In this document: one piece after another, positions 44,959 to 54,729 of the stretch
Numbering within the stretch: the stretch's first letter is position 1
Layout: every line of letters starts with the position of its first letter
Origin: Fretibacter rubidus
GTDB lineage: Bacteria; Pseudomonadota; Alphaproteobacteria; Caulobacterales; Maricaulaceae
Assembly: GCF_041429785.1 (NCBI RefSeq)
Contig: NZ_CP163423.1
Coordinates: 1,178,001-1,242,000 of the forward strand
Reading direction: 5' to 3'
Length of the DNA: 64,000 nt
Program-made: the position numbers and the translations under genes
Notes under the pieces: generated by a model
Told to the model about the DNA's origin: nothing
Database searches by the model: none
Seen by the model: the letters and a program-made list of their open reading frames with translations, nothing else

Positions 44959-46317
44959 TTAGACCGCTCCGTAAGCCAGCATCGCATTGGCGACTTTATC
45001 AAAGCCTGCGATATTCGCGCCTTTGAAATAATCAATACGATTTACATCATGGTCACAGCCGCCTTTGTCCACGCATTGGGTGTGGATGTTGAGAATGATT
45101 TTCTTAAGGTGCTCATCCACTTCTTCGCGTGACCAACTCATACGCAGGCTGTTTTGGCTCATCTCTAGGCCTGATACAGCCACACCGCCAGCGTTAGCGG
45201 CCTTGGAGGGCGCGTGCATGATGCCGGCCTCTCTGATGATATCAATAGCCTCTGGTGTAGAGGGCATATTCGCGCCTTCGGAAATGCCGCGGCAACCTGT
45301 TTTAACCAGCGCGCGCGCATCCGCTTCTTCAATCTCGTTTTGCGTGGCACAGGGAAAAGCCAACTCTCCGGGCAGGGCCCAGGGACGGTTACCTTTGTAA
45401 AATTTCGCGCCAATGCCTTTTTCAGCCTCGGACAGACGTCCGCCGCGCTCGTTCTTCAAATCCATAATCCACTGGAGGTCATCACGCGATAGCCCGTCTT
45501 CTTTATAAACCGTGCCAGAACTGTCGGACATGGAAACAACCTTAGCGCCTAAATCGAGCAGTTTTTCAGCGCAAAACTGCGCTACATTCCCAGAACCAGA
45601 GACGAGGCAAACTTTGCCGTCGAGTTTTTCGCCTATGCGGTCGAGCATGGCTTCCATCATATAGACAACGCCGTAACCCGTCGCTTCTGGACGGATGCGC
45701 GAGCCGCCAAATTCAATACCTTTGCCTGTCAAAACACCTTCAAATGTGTCTTTTAGACGTTTGAATTGGCCAAACATATAGCCGACTTCGCGGCCGCCAA
45801 CGCCGATATCGCCCGCAGGCACATCAGTGAATTGACCGATATATTTAGACAACTCTGTCATGAAGGCTTGGCAGAAGCGCATGATTTCGGCGTCAGATTT
45901 ACCCTTGGGGTCAAAATCAGCGCCGCCTTTACCACCACCAAGCGGTAGGCCCGTCAGGCTGTTTTTAAAGACTTGTTCAAACGCCAGGAACTTTAAAACA
46001 GATTGCGTCACTGTTGGGTGAAAACGAATACCGCCTTTATACGGGCCGATGGCATTGTTTTGCTGCACACGATAACCGCGATTGACCTGTATTTTTCCAG
46101 CGTCATCTTGCCAAACCACGCGGAAGGACACGATACGGTCGGGTTCTGTCATGCGTTCCAATATCCGCATTTCTTGCATGCGTTTATTGTCTTTGATGTA
46201 AGGCACAATATCCATTGCGACTTCTTGAACGGCTTGATGAAATTCTGGTTCGCCCGGATTGCGGGCAATGACCGCCTCCATAAATGCGGCTAGGTCTTTG
46301 TCTTTAATTGTGCTCAT
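44959..46317 (-). CDS. gdhA: NADP-specific glutamate dehydrogenase
   Basis: 452 residues, the normal size of hexameric bacterial GdhA. It interconverts 2-oxoglutarate plus ammonium and glutamate. Conserved substrate and catalytic lysines are in GPYKGGIRFHP and LPLGGGKGGADFDPKG. The Rossmann motif is VSGSGNVAQFCAEKL. The C-terminal SKAANAGGVAVSGLEMSQNS is typical of the NADPH-dependent small-subunit type. It lies 117 bases downstream of ccmI on the same strand but is functionally unrelated. A short hairpin (CAGGCT / AGCCTG) overlaps the stop and could be a weak terminator. Confidence 0.96.
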   Translation of the reverse strand: MSTIKDKDLAAFMEAVIARNPGEPEFHQAVQEVAMDIVPYIKDNKRMQEMRILERMTEPDRIVSFRVVWQDDAGKIQVNRGYRVQQNNAIGPYKGGIRFHPTVTQSVLKFLAFEQVFKNSLTGLPLGGGKGGADFDPKGKSDAEIMRFCQAFMTELSKYIGQFTDVPAGDIGVGGREVGYMFGQFKRLKDTFEGVLTGKGIEFGGSRIRPEATGYGVVYMMEAMLDRIGEKLDGKVCLVSGSGNVAQFCAEKLLDLGAKVVSMSDSSGTVYKEDGLSRDDLQWIMDLKNERGGRLSEAEKGIGAKFYKGNRPWALPGELAFPCATQNEIEEADARALVKTGCRGISEGANMPSTPEAIDIIREAGIMHAPSKAANAGGVAVSGLEMSQNSLRMSWSREEVDEHLKKIILNIHTQCVDKGGCDHDVNRIDYFKGANIAGFDKVANAMLAYGAV

Positions 46318-46434
46318 GGTTGCGCCCTCTGAGATATGTGCTAAGGGTTACAGCTTAGTCACAAAACAGCGTGCGCTACAAGTAAAAACTCAATAATTAC
46401 CAAGACGTAGCGGAGGACCTGGGTCTGTGACGCG

Positions 46435-47406
46435 CTACTCCCAGCCGCTTTGTTGCAGGATTTGCGCGATGGTCAGCGGGCGGTCGCCAAACTGCTTTTT
46501 CATACGCTCAATTTCGGCTTGGGCCTCTGGCGTTTGGCTCAAAACTTTGCGTGCCCGCAACAGCCGCACCCAGCCTTGTGGGTCATTAGGGTTGTCGACA
46601 AGCTTTTCTGACAAGCCGTCAACCATGCCCTGAATCATCGCGCTGCGGTCTTCATCAGACATAGATTGTGCCGCCGCAATGTCGTCCTGTGTTGGGCCGG
46701 GTTGCGCGCGATTTGCTGTGATCGGAGGGGCGGGTATCGTTGCGGGGGCCTGGCCATTTTCTTGCGAAGCAAAGGCACGGGCACTAGCATATTCCTCTGT
46801 CACATTCGGGTTGTTATCGGTCAGGGCGAGCGTTTTTTCATAGGCCTCAAAAGCGCGCTCAAACCGTCGCAATGTCATCAAAGACCGCGCGTATAGTATC
46901 CAACCTTGGGGGTTGTCAGGTTCAGATTGCAAGCGAACCTCTAGCCGCTCGACCAATTCTTCCATCGTTACGTCACCCTCGTGGTCGGGGTCAATGGCGC
47001 CGCCCGTAACGCTGTTTTGTGAGAGCGCTTGGTCAGCGGATAAGGTGGGTGTTTTTAATGCTGCACGGTCAGTTAATTCTGGCGCACCGATTTGCGTGTA
47101 AAGTGCAGCCCCGCCAAGCGCGAATAGCCCCGCCACACCCATAAGCGTCACGGGTGATACTGGCGTTGACGCTGCGGCTTTACGGGTTGCGACCTCTATA
47201 AGGCGTTTCTCCAAGACACGTTTCTTGGCCTCTATATCGTCACCCGTGGTTCCATTGTCTATAAGGTCATTAAGGGCCTGCAACTCTGATTTATATTGCG
47301 CGACTTCCTCGGATTCCACGGCGTCTTCTACAGGGCCGTAAAGGGGCCCGCAGACGTATAGAATGACTAAAATCGCAATCGCGGCAAAGGCAAACCAAAT
47401 TAGCAT
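46435..47406 (-). CDS. ccmI: cytochrome c biogenesis protein CcmI/CycH
   Basis: 323 residues. An N-terminal TM (LIWFAFAAIAILVILYVCGPL) is followed by a cytoplasmic Leu-zipper-like loop (QYKSELQALNDLIDNG...KKRVLEKRLIE). A second TM lies near 103-125 (VTLMGVAGLFALGGAALYTQIG). A periplasmic TPR region follows (DNPQGWILYARSLMTLRRFERAFEAYEKTLAL), then a second helical domain ending AQILQQSGWE. CcmI holds apocytochrome c for heme ligation by CcmF/CcmH. The other ccm genes are not next to it. Its product would be needed for the roughly 25 heme-attachment sites encoded at 23.6-38.3 kb. Confidence 0.88.
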   Translation of the reverse strand: MLIWFAFAAIAILVILYVCGPLYGPVEDAVESEEVAQYKSELQALNDLIDNGTTGDDIEAKKRVLEKRLIEVATRKAAASTPVSPVTLMGVAGLFALGGAALYTQIGAPELTDRAALKTPTLSADQALSQNSVTGGAIDPDHEGDVTMEELVERLEVRLQSEPDNPQGWILYARSLMTLRRFERAFEAYEKTLALTDNNPNVTEEYASARAFASQENGQAPATIPAPPITANRAQPGPTQDDIAAAQSMSDEDRSAMIQGMVDGLSEKLVDNPNDPQGWVRLLRARKVLSQTPEAQAEIERMKKQFGDRPLTIAQILQQSGWE

Positions 47407-47569
47407 GCAAAGCTCCTACAAGACTCTTGGGCGGCCAACATTAACGGGGCCTTAGAATGACTGTCGGGATTATCGCCCCGCTATGTCCCTAGCCGATAGA
47501 CCGTTGATAAGGCAAGGTAATCCACATAAGCATGGAAAGCGAATTGCCGCACAGATAGGATATGCGCAG

Positions 47570-48718
47570 ATGTATATGAAACGCCCTTTTGAAACCGAAG
47601 AACGCGCGGCCTTTCGCGCGGTCATAAAAAATTTCGTTGAGAAGGAAATCCGTCCTTACGCTTTTGACTGGGACGAGGCAGGGGCGGTGCCGTGGGCGTT
47701 ACATGAAAAACTTGGTGCGCTGGGTGTTTTTGGTTTGGGTATTGACGAGCGTTACGGCGGTCTAGGCTTTGATGACCCGTTTATGCGGGTCATCTACGCA
47801 GAGGAAATGGCCCAATGCGGCGCGGGCGGTGTGCAAGCCGCGCTGGGCGGACGCGGTATATCACTGGATCCCATTGAAAAACTCGCGAGCCAAGACATCA
47901 AAGACCGCTGCCTCAAAGACATCGTGCAGGGCCGTAAGGGCTCTAGCCTCGGCATTACTGAGCCTGGCGGCGGCTCTGATGTCGCTAATATGAAGACGAC
48001 GGCCAAGCTGGACGGCAATCATTGGGTTATTAATGGATCAAAGACGTTTATCACGGGCGGTATGGAAAGTGAGTATTTTGTCATCGGAGCTCGCACAGGC
48101 GGGCCCGGGTTGACGGGAATATCACTATTTTTTGTTGATGCCGACACGCCCGGTTTTTCGCGTGCGCCGCTGACAAAGAAAATGGGATGGTGGGCGAGCA
48201 ATCAGGCGACATTGTTTTTTGATGATTGCCGCGTGCCTGCCGAAAATATGATGGGGCAACGAGATTACGGCTTCATCCAGATCGTCAATAATTTCAACTA
48301 TGAACGTCTTGGGCTATCGGCCATTGCGCTGGGCATGATGAAAGTTTGCTTGGACGACAGTATTGAATGGGCGAAACAGCGCGAGACCTTCGGGAAGCCG
48401 ATGATTAAGCACCAAGTCATACGCCATAAAATCGCGGATATGTCGGCCAAAATTGACGCGACCCAAGCCTATCTTGATAATATTTGCTGGAGCATAGAGC
48501 AGGGCGATTTACCAGTGGCGGAAATATGCAAATCTAAGTTCTTCGCAACCAAAGCGCTGGAGTTTTGCGCCAGTGAGGCGATGCAAATCCTCGGCGGGGC
48601 GGGTTATCTTCGCGGGAACCGTGTGGAAAATGTCTACCGAGAAGTCAAAGTTCTAGCCATTGGTGGCGGGTCTGAGGAAATCATGCGCGACTTGGCTGTG
48701 CGCCAAATGGGGTTATAG
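47570..48718 (+). CDS. acyl-CoA dehydrogenase family protein
   Basis: 382 residues from the ATG at 47570, preceded by AGGATA; an upstream in-frame start at 47483 would add 29 residues without family likeness. It carries the FAD-dependent acyl-CoA dehydrogenase motifs LGITEPGGGSDVANMKTTA and VINGSKTFITGG. The C-terminal stretch is LAIGGGSEEIMRDLA, so the catalytic Glu found in YEGT of medium-chain enzymes is absent there. A Glu in NYERLGL occupies the position used by long-chain and isovaleryl-CoA dehydrogenases. It introduces a 2,3-double bond and passes electrons to ETF. The hydrolase gene starts two bases downstream, suggesting a small lipid-catabolic operon. Confidence 0.92.
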   Translation: MYMKRPFETEERAAFRAVIKNFVEKEIRPYAFDWDEAGAVPWALHEKLGALGVFGLGIDERYGGLGFDDPFMRVIYAEEMAQCGAGGVQAALGGRGISLDPIEKLASQDIKDRCLKDIVQGRKGSSLGITEPGGGSDVANMKTTAKLDGNHWVINGSKTFITGGMESEYFVIGARTGGPGLTGISLFFVDADTPGFSRAPLTKKMGWWASNQATLFFDDCRVPAENMMGQRDYGFIQIVNNFNYERLGLSAIALGMMKVCLDDSIEWAKQRETFGKPMIKHQVIRHKIADMSAKIDATQAYLDNICWSIEQGDLPVAEICKSKFFATKALEFCASEAMQILGGAGYLRGNRVENVYREVKVLAIGGGSEEIMRDLAVRQMGL

Positions 48719-48720
48719 CC

Positions 48721-49602
48721 GTGGTCAGTTTGCGCGGACAACTCATCAACTTTGTGCTGGCTCGCAGCCGGTACAAAGATAATATGCAAAAAGCCATCGC
48801 GGCGGATTATCGGCGTCGAGGCTATCCGACTGAAAAAATGCGCCGCAAACACAGCATCACGCAGAGTGCTTTTATGGGTCGCGACGTTTACACGCTGCAT
48901 CCTCCAAAAGGCGATAGCACTGAGACGCGCGTGGTTTTGTATTTTCACGGCGGAGCCTATTTTTACGACATTATGAAAGAGCATTTTGCGGGGCTGTCAA
49001 AGCTTTGCATAGCCTCTGACACGACCATAATCGCGCCGCGTTATCCGCTGGCGCCAGACGCATCGGTCCAAGATATCAGAGACTTTGGCGTCGCGATATT
49101 CAACGACATTCGCGTGCAATATCCAAAGGCAAAAATTATCATGGGCGGCGATAGTGCGGGGGCGGGTCTGGCCGTGCAAGTCGCCCAATATCAGCGTGAT
49201 AATGACGAAGAGAGTGCAGCTGCGCTCATCCTCTGGTCGCCTTGGGTGGATGTATCCATGAGCAATCCTGACGTCATCGCAGCGGACGCGCGCTCTGTCA
49301 TGATTGGGCTTGACGGCATCGCCATGGCGACAGCGCTTTATATCGGTGACCGCGACCCCAAAGACCCCTTATGCAGCCCGATATACGGCGATTTATCAGG
49401 TTTACCGCCGCTGCATATTTGGGCGGGTGGGCGCGATTTGCTTTACCCAGACATCCTCAAATTTGCAGATTTGGCCAAGGCAGCAGGCACAGAGGTGCAT
49501 TTAACCCAAGTTAAGGGTCAGAATCACATGTGGATGTTCTTGCCGCAGCCCGAGGCGAAAGCCGTCATGCGACAGACCGCCACGGCTATTGCGGCTGCAT
49601 AA
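48721..49602 (+). CDS. alpha/beta hydrolase of the hormone-sensitive-lipase family
   Basis: 293 residues with a GTG start two bases after the acyl-CoA dehydrogenase stop. The oxyanion-hole motif HGG is at 76-78 (YFHGGAYF). The nucleophile elbow GDSAG places Ser145. The acid lies in GGRDLLYPD and the catalytic His in GQNHMWMF near 269. This is the HSL/acetyl-esterase (family IV) layout. Such enzymes hydrolyse short acyl esters. Coupling to an acyl-CoA dehydrogenase suggests catabolism of an ester or acyl compound, but the substrate is unknown. No signal peptide, so cytoplasmic. Confidence 0.88.
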   Translation: MVSLRGQLINFVLARSRYKDNMQKAIAADYRRRGYPTEKMRRKHSITQSAFMGRDVYTLHPPKGDSTETRVVLYFHGGAYFYDIMKEHFAGLSKLCIASDTTIIAPRYPLAPDASVQDIRDFGVAIFNDIRVQYPKAKIIMGGDSAGAGLAVQVAQYQRDNDEESAAALILWSPWVDVSMSNPDVIAADARSVMIGLDGIAMATALYIGDRDPKDPLCSPIYGDLSGLPPLHIWAGGRDLLYPDILKFADLAKAAGTEVHLTQVKGQNHMWMFLPQPEAKAVMRQTATAIAAA

Positions 49603-49807
49603 ATGCACTTGCGAAACAGTCGCAATTAGGCGGCTGATTTGCAGGTAAAAACCCTGTAAAATCATGATTTAGCCATTGCAAAGGGGAGGGTCGCTGACTA
49701 GTTTCCGCCCCGACTGCCAATGCTCTTGGCCGAGTCTTTGGCTCGCCATAATGACACTGACGGCCAAATATGCGCCTCGCGCCTGACTTTTGACTAGAAG
49801 AGCCCCT

Positions 49808-50173
49808 ATGTCTGACTTTCTTTTAGACTATCTCCCGATTATCATCCTATTCGGTATTGCGACGGCCTTGTCGCTTTTGTTCCTAGTGGCCGCCAAATTA
49901 ATGGCTCCGTCCAGTCCCGATAGCGAGAAAGTCTCGACCTATGAGTGCGGCTTCAACGCTTTTGACGATAGCCGCATGAAATTTGATGTGCGGTTTTACC
50001 TCGTTGCAATTCTGTTCATTATCTTTGACCTTGAGGTGGCCTTCTTGTTCCCATACGCGGTCACCCTTGATGAAATGACCTTTTGGGGCTGGTTCGTGGT
50101 GATGTTGTTCCTGATGGAACTGGTCGCTGGCCTAGTCTACGCATGGAAGAAGGGGGCGCTTGACTGGGAATAG
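49808..50173 (+). CDS. nuoA: NADH-quinone oxidoreductase subunit A
   Basis: 121 residues from the ATG at 49808. Three TM helices and the conserved loop [43 protein letters not shown] identify NuoA/ND3; the loop Cys is in YECGF. It starts the complex I operon. The 205 bases upstream hold no gene. A CATAAT element lies at 49747-49752, but its best upstream partner is only loosely -35-like. Confidence 0.97.
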   Translation: MSDFLLDYLPIIILFGIATALSLLFLVAAKLMAPSSPDSEKVSTYECGFNAFDDSRMKFDVRFYLVAILFIIFDLEVAFLFPYAVTLDEMTFWGWFVVMLFLMELVAGLVYAWKKGALDWE

Positions 50174-50197
50174 TCAAGCAGACCGAAGGAGATAAAG

Positions 50198-50782
50198 ATG
50201 ACAAATATCATTATGCCAAACGACCCTGAATTTGCGGCTGGCGCTGCTGCGCGCGACTTGGGCACACCTGCTTATGATCCGAAAAAACACGACCCGTATT
50301 TTGACGGTCTATCCGATCAACTGGCCGATAAAGGGTTTATCACGGCGGCGTCCGATGATCTGATCACGTGGGCGCGCACAGGTAGCTTGATGTGGATGAC
50401 ATTCGGTCTGGCCTGCTGCGCTGTTGAAATGATGCAAGCCTCTATGCCGCGTTACGATGTGGAACGCTTTGGGTTTGCACCGCGTGCTAGCCCCCGCCAG
50501 TCGGACGTGATGATTGTTGCGGGTACGCTGACCAATAAAATGGCCCCTGCGCTGCGTAAGGTTTATGACCAAATGCCTAACCCGCGATACGTGATTTCAA
50601 TGGGTAGCTGCGCCAATGGCGGTGGTTATTACCATTATTCATACGCCGTGGTGCGGGGTTGTGACCGTATTGTGCCCGTGGATATTTATGTCCCTGGTTG
50701 CCCTCCGACAGCTGAAGCGCTGGTCTACGGTATTTTGCAGCTCCAAAAGAAAATTCGCCGCGAAGGCAATATTGAAAGATAG
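50198..50782 (+). CDS. nuoB: NADH-quinone oxidoreductase subunit B
   Basis: 194 residues. It binds the N2 [4Fe-4S] cluster that reduces ubiquinone. The tandem Cys73-Cys74 (LACCAVEMM), Cys138 (GSCANGGG) and Cys168 ([10 protein letters not shown]) are the N2 ligands. An AAGGAG ribosome site precedes the ATG. It follows nuoA by 24 bases. The N-terminal ~50 residues are variable, as in other alphaproteobacteria. Confidence 0.98.
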   Translation: MTNIIMPNDPEFAAGAAARDLGTPAYDPKKHDPYFDGLSDQLADKGFITAASDDLITWARTGSLMWMTFGLACCAVEMMQASMPRYDVERFGFAPRASPRQSDVMIVAGTLTNKMAPALRKVYDQMPNPRYVISMGSCANGGGYYHYSYAVVRGCDRIVPVDIYVPGCPPTAEALVYGILQLQKKIRREGNIER

Positions 50783-50785
50783 ATC

Positions 50786-51394
50786 ATGCAAGATTTGAAA
50801 GATCATATCATCGATAGCCTCGGCGACGCCGTCAATTCTGTCGATATCCATGACTTTGGCAACAAAGGCGAAGAGATCACAGTGAATGCCCGCCGTGCAG
50901 AGATCGTGAAAGTCATTAGCTTTTTGCGCGATGACCCGGTCTGTCGTTTTGCGGCCTTGATGGACATTGCAGGCGCAGATTATCCTGCTCGCGACCGCCG
51001 CTTTGATGTGGTCTATCACATGCTATCCATGCAGCATAACCGCCGCATCCGCGTGAAAATCACAACAGATACAGCCGTCCCCGTCCCGAGCCTAACCGCG
51101 CTTTACCCCAATGCTGATTGGTATGAACGCGAAGCTTTCGACATGTACGGGATTAGCTTTGATGGTCATCCAGATCTGCGCCGTATCCTGACTGATTACG
51201 GTTTTGAAGGCTATCCACTGCGCAAAGACTTCCCGCTGACGGGCTTTGTCGAAGTGCGCTATGATGACGAGCGTAAACAGGTCGTCTATGAGCCTGTAAA
51301 CCTACCGCAAGAATATCGCAGCTTTGATTTCATGTCCCCATGGGAAGGCGCGAAATACGTCCTGCCGGGTGATGAGAAAGCGGAGGAGGCTTAA
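50786..51394 (+). CDS. nuoC: NADH-quinone oxidoreductase subunit C
   Basis: 202 residues, a separate NuoC (not fused to NuoD). The signature [39 protein letters not shown] is the 30-kDa subunit motif of the peripheral arm. Its stop codon overlaps the start of an unexpected gene as TAATG, so translation is coupled. Confidence 0.98.
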   Translation: MQDLKDHIIDSLGDAVNSVDIHDFGNKGEEITVNARRAEIVKVISFLRDDPVCRFAALMDIAGADYPARDRRFDVVYHMLSMQHNRRIRVKITTDTAVPVPSLTALYPNADWYEREAFDMYGISFDGHPDLRRILTDYGFEGYPLRKDFPLTGFVEVRYDDERKQVVYEPVNLPQEYRSFDFMSPWEGAKYVLPGDEKAEEA

Positions 51395-52266
51395 TGCGTT
51401 TGGCCCGCACATTGACGGCATTATCCTTGTTGTGCGTTGCGGCCTTTGTCACTGCGCCTATGGCGGCTGCGCAAGCGTCACCCTATAGCATGACGCCTGA
51501 ACAGATTGCTGCGATGATGCCAAGCAAATCTGAGATGCGTCAAGGCTTGGTCGAAGCGGGTATGACGCCAGCGCAAATTGAACAAATTCTAAGCGGTATG
51601 GATTTTCCAAATGAGGCCTCTAATGCGGCTCCAGTTGCGAACGGCCTGACAAAAACGATGCAACAGCCCTGTGATGACGTGAATGACAACGACATTTGCG
51701 ATAATGAAGAGGGCGACCCAGCGGTTTCGGCCTGTCGGACAAAATATTTGAATGTCGTCACTAAATATTCCGAGGATTTATATCGCGGCTCGCTCGGCAA
51801 GACCCCTGTTCGGGTTGCGCAAACATGTTCAATGGCGGCGGTTGGCGGCACAATGTATTATGGTCAAAAACCGGGTAGCGCGTCCGCAAGCAGTAGTCCT
51901 GCGTGGTATCACAATATGGATGATTTGATGTCTATTGCGGCCTATTGGGATCAGATTATGGCCTATGCTAATTATCTTGATGACGGCTACGGTGCAGAAG
52001 AGGTCGTCGATAATATGTCTGACGCAGAACTTGAGCGTCGGATTTCTCAATTCCCACCAGATTTGCAACGCATGATGCGTGGCCATGTGGAAGGGTCTGG
52101 GGCGTCCTTCCGTAACATCGCTTTGCCTGTTCATAATAAATGCGAAGTTATTCGTCGCCGCGTTGGCAGCGCTTTTCGCCAAAATGTGCTTGACTATAGT
52201 GTCTGTACGACTGTTGTGCCCGATGCCGCAATTGCGGATTTTGAGGGTGAAGAGGGTTTGAAATAA
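51394..52266 (+). CDS. secreted cysteine-rich protein of unknown function inserted between nuoC and nuoD
   Basis: 290 residues with a clear signal peptide ([17 protein letters not shown], cleavage near 28). The mature part has six cysteines (93, 102, 114, 145, 250, 271), enough for three disulfides. The stretch [18 protein letters not shown] resembles the acidic calcium loops of thrombospondin type 3/EF-like repeats. A repeated [11 protein letters not shown] / [13 protein letters not shown] pattern lies near residues 33-69. I do not recognise the family. The gene overlaps both nuoC and nuoD as TAATG, so it is translated with complex I, yet its product should be periplasmic where complex I has no known subunit in bacteria. 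Function unknown. Confidence 0.85.
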   Translation: MRLARTLTALSLLCVAAFVTAPMAAAQASPYSMTPEQIAAMMPSKSEMRQGLVEAGMTPAQIEQILSGMDFPNEASNAAPVANGLTKTMQQPCDDVNDNDICDNEEGDPAVSACRTKYLNVVTKYSEDLYRGSLGKTPVRVAQTCSMAAVGGTMYYGQKPGSASASSSPAWYHNMDDLMSIAAYWDQIMAYANYLDDGYGAEEVVDNMSDAELERRISQFPPDLQRMMRGHVEGSGASFRNIALPVHNKCEVIRRRVGSAFRQNVLDYSVCTTVVPDAAIADFEGEEGLK

Positions 52267-53462
52267 TGACCAAACATGAAGCTATACTCGAAGGTGATGA
52301 CCGCAATTTCACCATTAATTTCGGTCCGCAGCACCCTGCGGCTCACGGCGTGTTGCGTCTTGTGCTGGAGTTGGAAGGCGAGATTGTCGAGCGCGTTGAC
52401 CCGCATATAGGTCTGTTGCACCGCGGTACAGAAAAGCTAATCGAGCATAAGACCTATCTGCAAGCCATGCCGTATTTTGACCGCCTTGACTATGTGGCGC
52501 CGATGAACCAAGAGCATGCGTTTTGCCTCGCAATAGAAAAGCTTGCGGGCATTGAAGTGCCGCGCCGCGCGAGCTTTATCCGCGTTATATACTCCGAAAT
52601 TGGCCGTATTCTCAGCCATATGCTCAATATCACGACTCAGGCGATGGATGTTGGCGCGCTGACCCCGCCTGTCTGGGGATTTGAAGAGCGCGAAAAATTA
52701 ATGGTGTTTTATGAACGCGCATCAGGCTCGCGTATGCACGCAGCGTATTTCCGTCCTGGGGGTGTTCACCAAGACCTGCCGCCAAAGCTGGTCGATGATT
52801 TGCTTCTATGGTGCGAGCAGTTCCCGCAAAAGCTTAAGGATATTGAGACGCTGCTGACGGGTAACCGTATTTTTAAACAGCGCAACGTCGATATTGGTGT
52901 GGTGTCGAAGCAAGACTGCTATGATTGGGGCTTTTCCGGCATTATGGTGCGCGGGTCCGGCATTCCGTGGGACCTTCGCCGTAACCAGCCCTATGAAGTG
53001 TATTCAGAACTCGATTTTAAAATCCCGCTGGGTAAGAACGGTGACTGTTTTGACCGCTACCTCTGCCGCGTTGATGAGATGTATGAATCTGTTAAAATCA
53101 TGAAGCAGTGCCTGGAGATGATGCCGGCCGGCCCCGTCATGAGCACGAATAACAAAATCACGCCGCCCCGCCGCGCCGAAATGAAGCAAAGCATGGAAGC
53201 GCTTATCCATCATTTTAAGCTTTATACCGAAGGTTTCCACGTGCCAGCGGGCGAAGTTTATACTTGTGTCGAAGCGCCAAAGGGCGAGTTTGGTGTTTAT
53301 CTGGTCGCGGACGGTACGAATAAGCCTTACCGCTGTAAAATTCGCGCGCCAGGGTTCCCGCATTTGGCAGCCATGGATTATTTGAACAAGGGCCATATGT
53401 TGGCTGATGTCTCCGCGATTTTAGGCTCGCTCGACATCGTGTTTGGGGAGATTGACCGATGA
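52266..53462 (+). CDS. nuoD: NADH-quinone oxidoreductase subunit D
   Basis: 398 residues, the 49-kDa subunit that forms the quinone pocket with NuoB. Motifs [22 protein letters not shown] and, at the end, [18 protein letters not shown] are family signatures. Start overlaps the preceding gene as TAATG and the stop region overlaps the next small gene by four bases (ATGA). Confidence 0.99.
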   Translation: MTKHEAILEGDDRNFTINFGPQHPAAHGVLRLVLELEGEIVERVDPHIGLLHRGTEKLIEHKTYLQAMPYFDRLDYVAPMNQEHAFCLAIEKLAGIEVPRRASFIRVIYSEIGRILSHMLNITTQAMDVGALTPPVWGFEEREKLMVFYERASGSRMHAAYFRPGGVHQDLPPKLVDDLLLWCEQFPQKLKDIETLLTGNRIFKQRNVDIGVVSKQDCYDWGFSGIMVRGSGIPWDLRRNQPYEVYSELDFKIPLGKNGDCFDRYLCRVDEMYESVKIMKQCLEMMPAGPVMSTNNKITPPRRAEMKQSMEALIHHFKLYTEGFHVPAGEVYTCVEAPKGEFGVYLVADGTNKPYRCKIRAPGFPHLAAMDYLNKGHMLADVSAILGSLDIVFGEIDR

Positions 53463-53662
53463 GTAATCCTATGAAGAAAACATATTCTGACTATCTTGGT
53501 TTGGGTTATGAGGTCGTTTCGGCTTATTTTGCTGATGGATACCATTTTCAGGTTTTGCAATCCAAAGAGGACGTTGTCATTGCGCATATGCCGCACGGCA
53601 AAATCATGGCTGACGGCTTTTTGATGGACTCAGATGTCCAAATCACAAGGGTTATGAAATGA
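53459..53662 (+). CDS. small protein between nuoD and nuoE, unknown function
   Basis: 67 residues. Its ATG overlaps the nuoD stop (ATGA) and its stop overlaps the nuoE start (ATGA), the tight packing of a genuine translated gene. The sequence has no TM or Cys; it reads [49 protein letters not shown], a compact mixed alpha/beta chain. It could be a small assembly factor or accessory subunit of complex I; no family is recognised. Confidence 0.72.
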   Translation: MSNPMKKTYSDYLGLGYEVVSAYFADGYHFQVLQSKEDVVIAHMPHGKIMADGFLMDSDVQITRVMK

Positions 53663-54729
53663 GTGCACGCCGCTTAGCTATTCGCCAACCTGATGAGTTC
53701 ACCCTCTCGGCTGCTGCGAAAAAAGAAATCAACATGTGGGTGAAGAAATTCCCCAAGGGTCGTGAGCGCTCAGCCCTCATCCCTGCGCTTTGGATTGCGC
53801 AAAAGGATGCAGGCGGCTGGCTGCCTGAGCCTGCCTTGCGCTTGCTCGGCGAAATGCTCGATATGGCCTATATCCGCGTCTATGAGGTCGCGACGTTTTA
53901 CACGATGTATAATTTGGAGCCTGTGGGCACGCATTATGTGCAGCTTTGCGGGACAACACCGTGCTGGCTGCGTGGTTCGGATGATTTGATTGCAATGCTA
54001 AAGCGTAAGATTGGGCCGCAGCGGTCAATTTCCGACGACGGCAAGCTGTCATGGTTAGAGGTCGAATGCCTTGGATCATGCGCGAATGCGCCTATGGTTC
54101 AAATCTCTAACGCAGATGGGGATCATTATTACGAAGACCTGACGGCCGAGAGTTTGGAAGCCGTGCTGGACGATTTGGTAGCGGGTAGAACACCAAAGCC
54201 GGGATCGCAATCTGGTCGTCATACAAGTGAGCCTGCTGGTGGTGCACTCGCGCTGACGACAGAAAAGCTATCGCAAGCGCGCGGGAAGCTGAAAAAGCTA
54301 CCCAACGCCGGTAAAAAGGTCGCGATTACTGAACATGCGGCTGATCCAAAAGGCGTTCGCGCGACATCGTCGGGACGTAAAAATACGCCAAAGACGCTCA
54401 CACCCCCAAAGCCTGTGAAAAATCCAAAGCCGTCTGCGCGTAAACCGGTTTCAAAGCCGCAGGTTATTTACACGGACGGGCCAACGGACGGAACGCCCGA
54501 TGATTTAAAGAAAATCAAAGGCGTCGGCCCGAAGTTTGAAAAAGACCTCAACTCCAAAGGCATTTACTATTTCCGCCAAATCGGCGCGTGGAAAGTGGCT
54601 GATGTGAAAATGGTCGAAGACCTTATCGACTCTATTCCTGGGCGTATCAAACGCGATGAATGGGTTAAACAAGCCAAAGTGCTCGCGAAAGCAGCCACTA
54701 AAGCTAGCAAAACGAAAGTGAAGGCGTAA
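53659..54729 (+). CDS. nuoE: NADH-quinone oxidoreductase subunit E with C-terminal extension
   Basis: 356 residues; the classical 24-kDa part covers ~1-180. The thioredoxin-fold [2Fe-2S] N1a ligands are Cys97 and Cys102 (CGTTPCW) and Cys137 and Cys141 (CLGSC). Residues ~185-280 are a low-complexity Lys/Pro/Ala linker. Residues ~285-345 ([31 protein letters not shown]) form a helix-hairpin-helix-like domain. Such a tail is common in alphaproteobacterial NuoE but has no agreed role. It overlaps the small upstream gene by four bases; the next ATG follows directly in the TAATG overlap. Confidence 0.97.
   Translation: MSARRLAIRQPDEFTLSAAAKKEINMWVKKFPKGRERSALIPALWIAQKDAGGWLPEPALRLLGEMLDMAYIRVYEVATFYTMYNLEPVGTHYVQLCGTTPCWLRGSDDLIAMLKRKIGPQRSISDDGKLSWLEVECLGSCANAPMVQISNADGDHYYEDLTAESLEAVLDDLVAGRTPKPGSQSGRHTSEPAGGALALTTEKLSQARGKLKKLPNAGKKVAITEHAADPKGVRATSSGRKNTPKTLTPPKPVKNPKPSARKPVSKPQVIYTDGPTDGTPDDLKKIKGVGPKFEKDLNSKGIYYFRQIGAWKVADVKMVEDLIDSIPGRIKRDEWVKQAKVLAKAATKASKTKVKA

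Noticed and set aside
47483-47569. Longer N-terminus for the acyl-CoA dehydrogenase
   Set aside because: The extra 29 residues do not resemble the family and the ribosome site fits the start at 47570.
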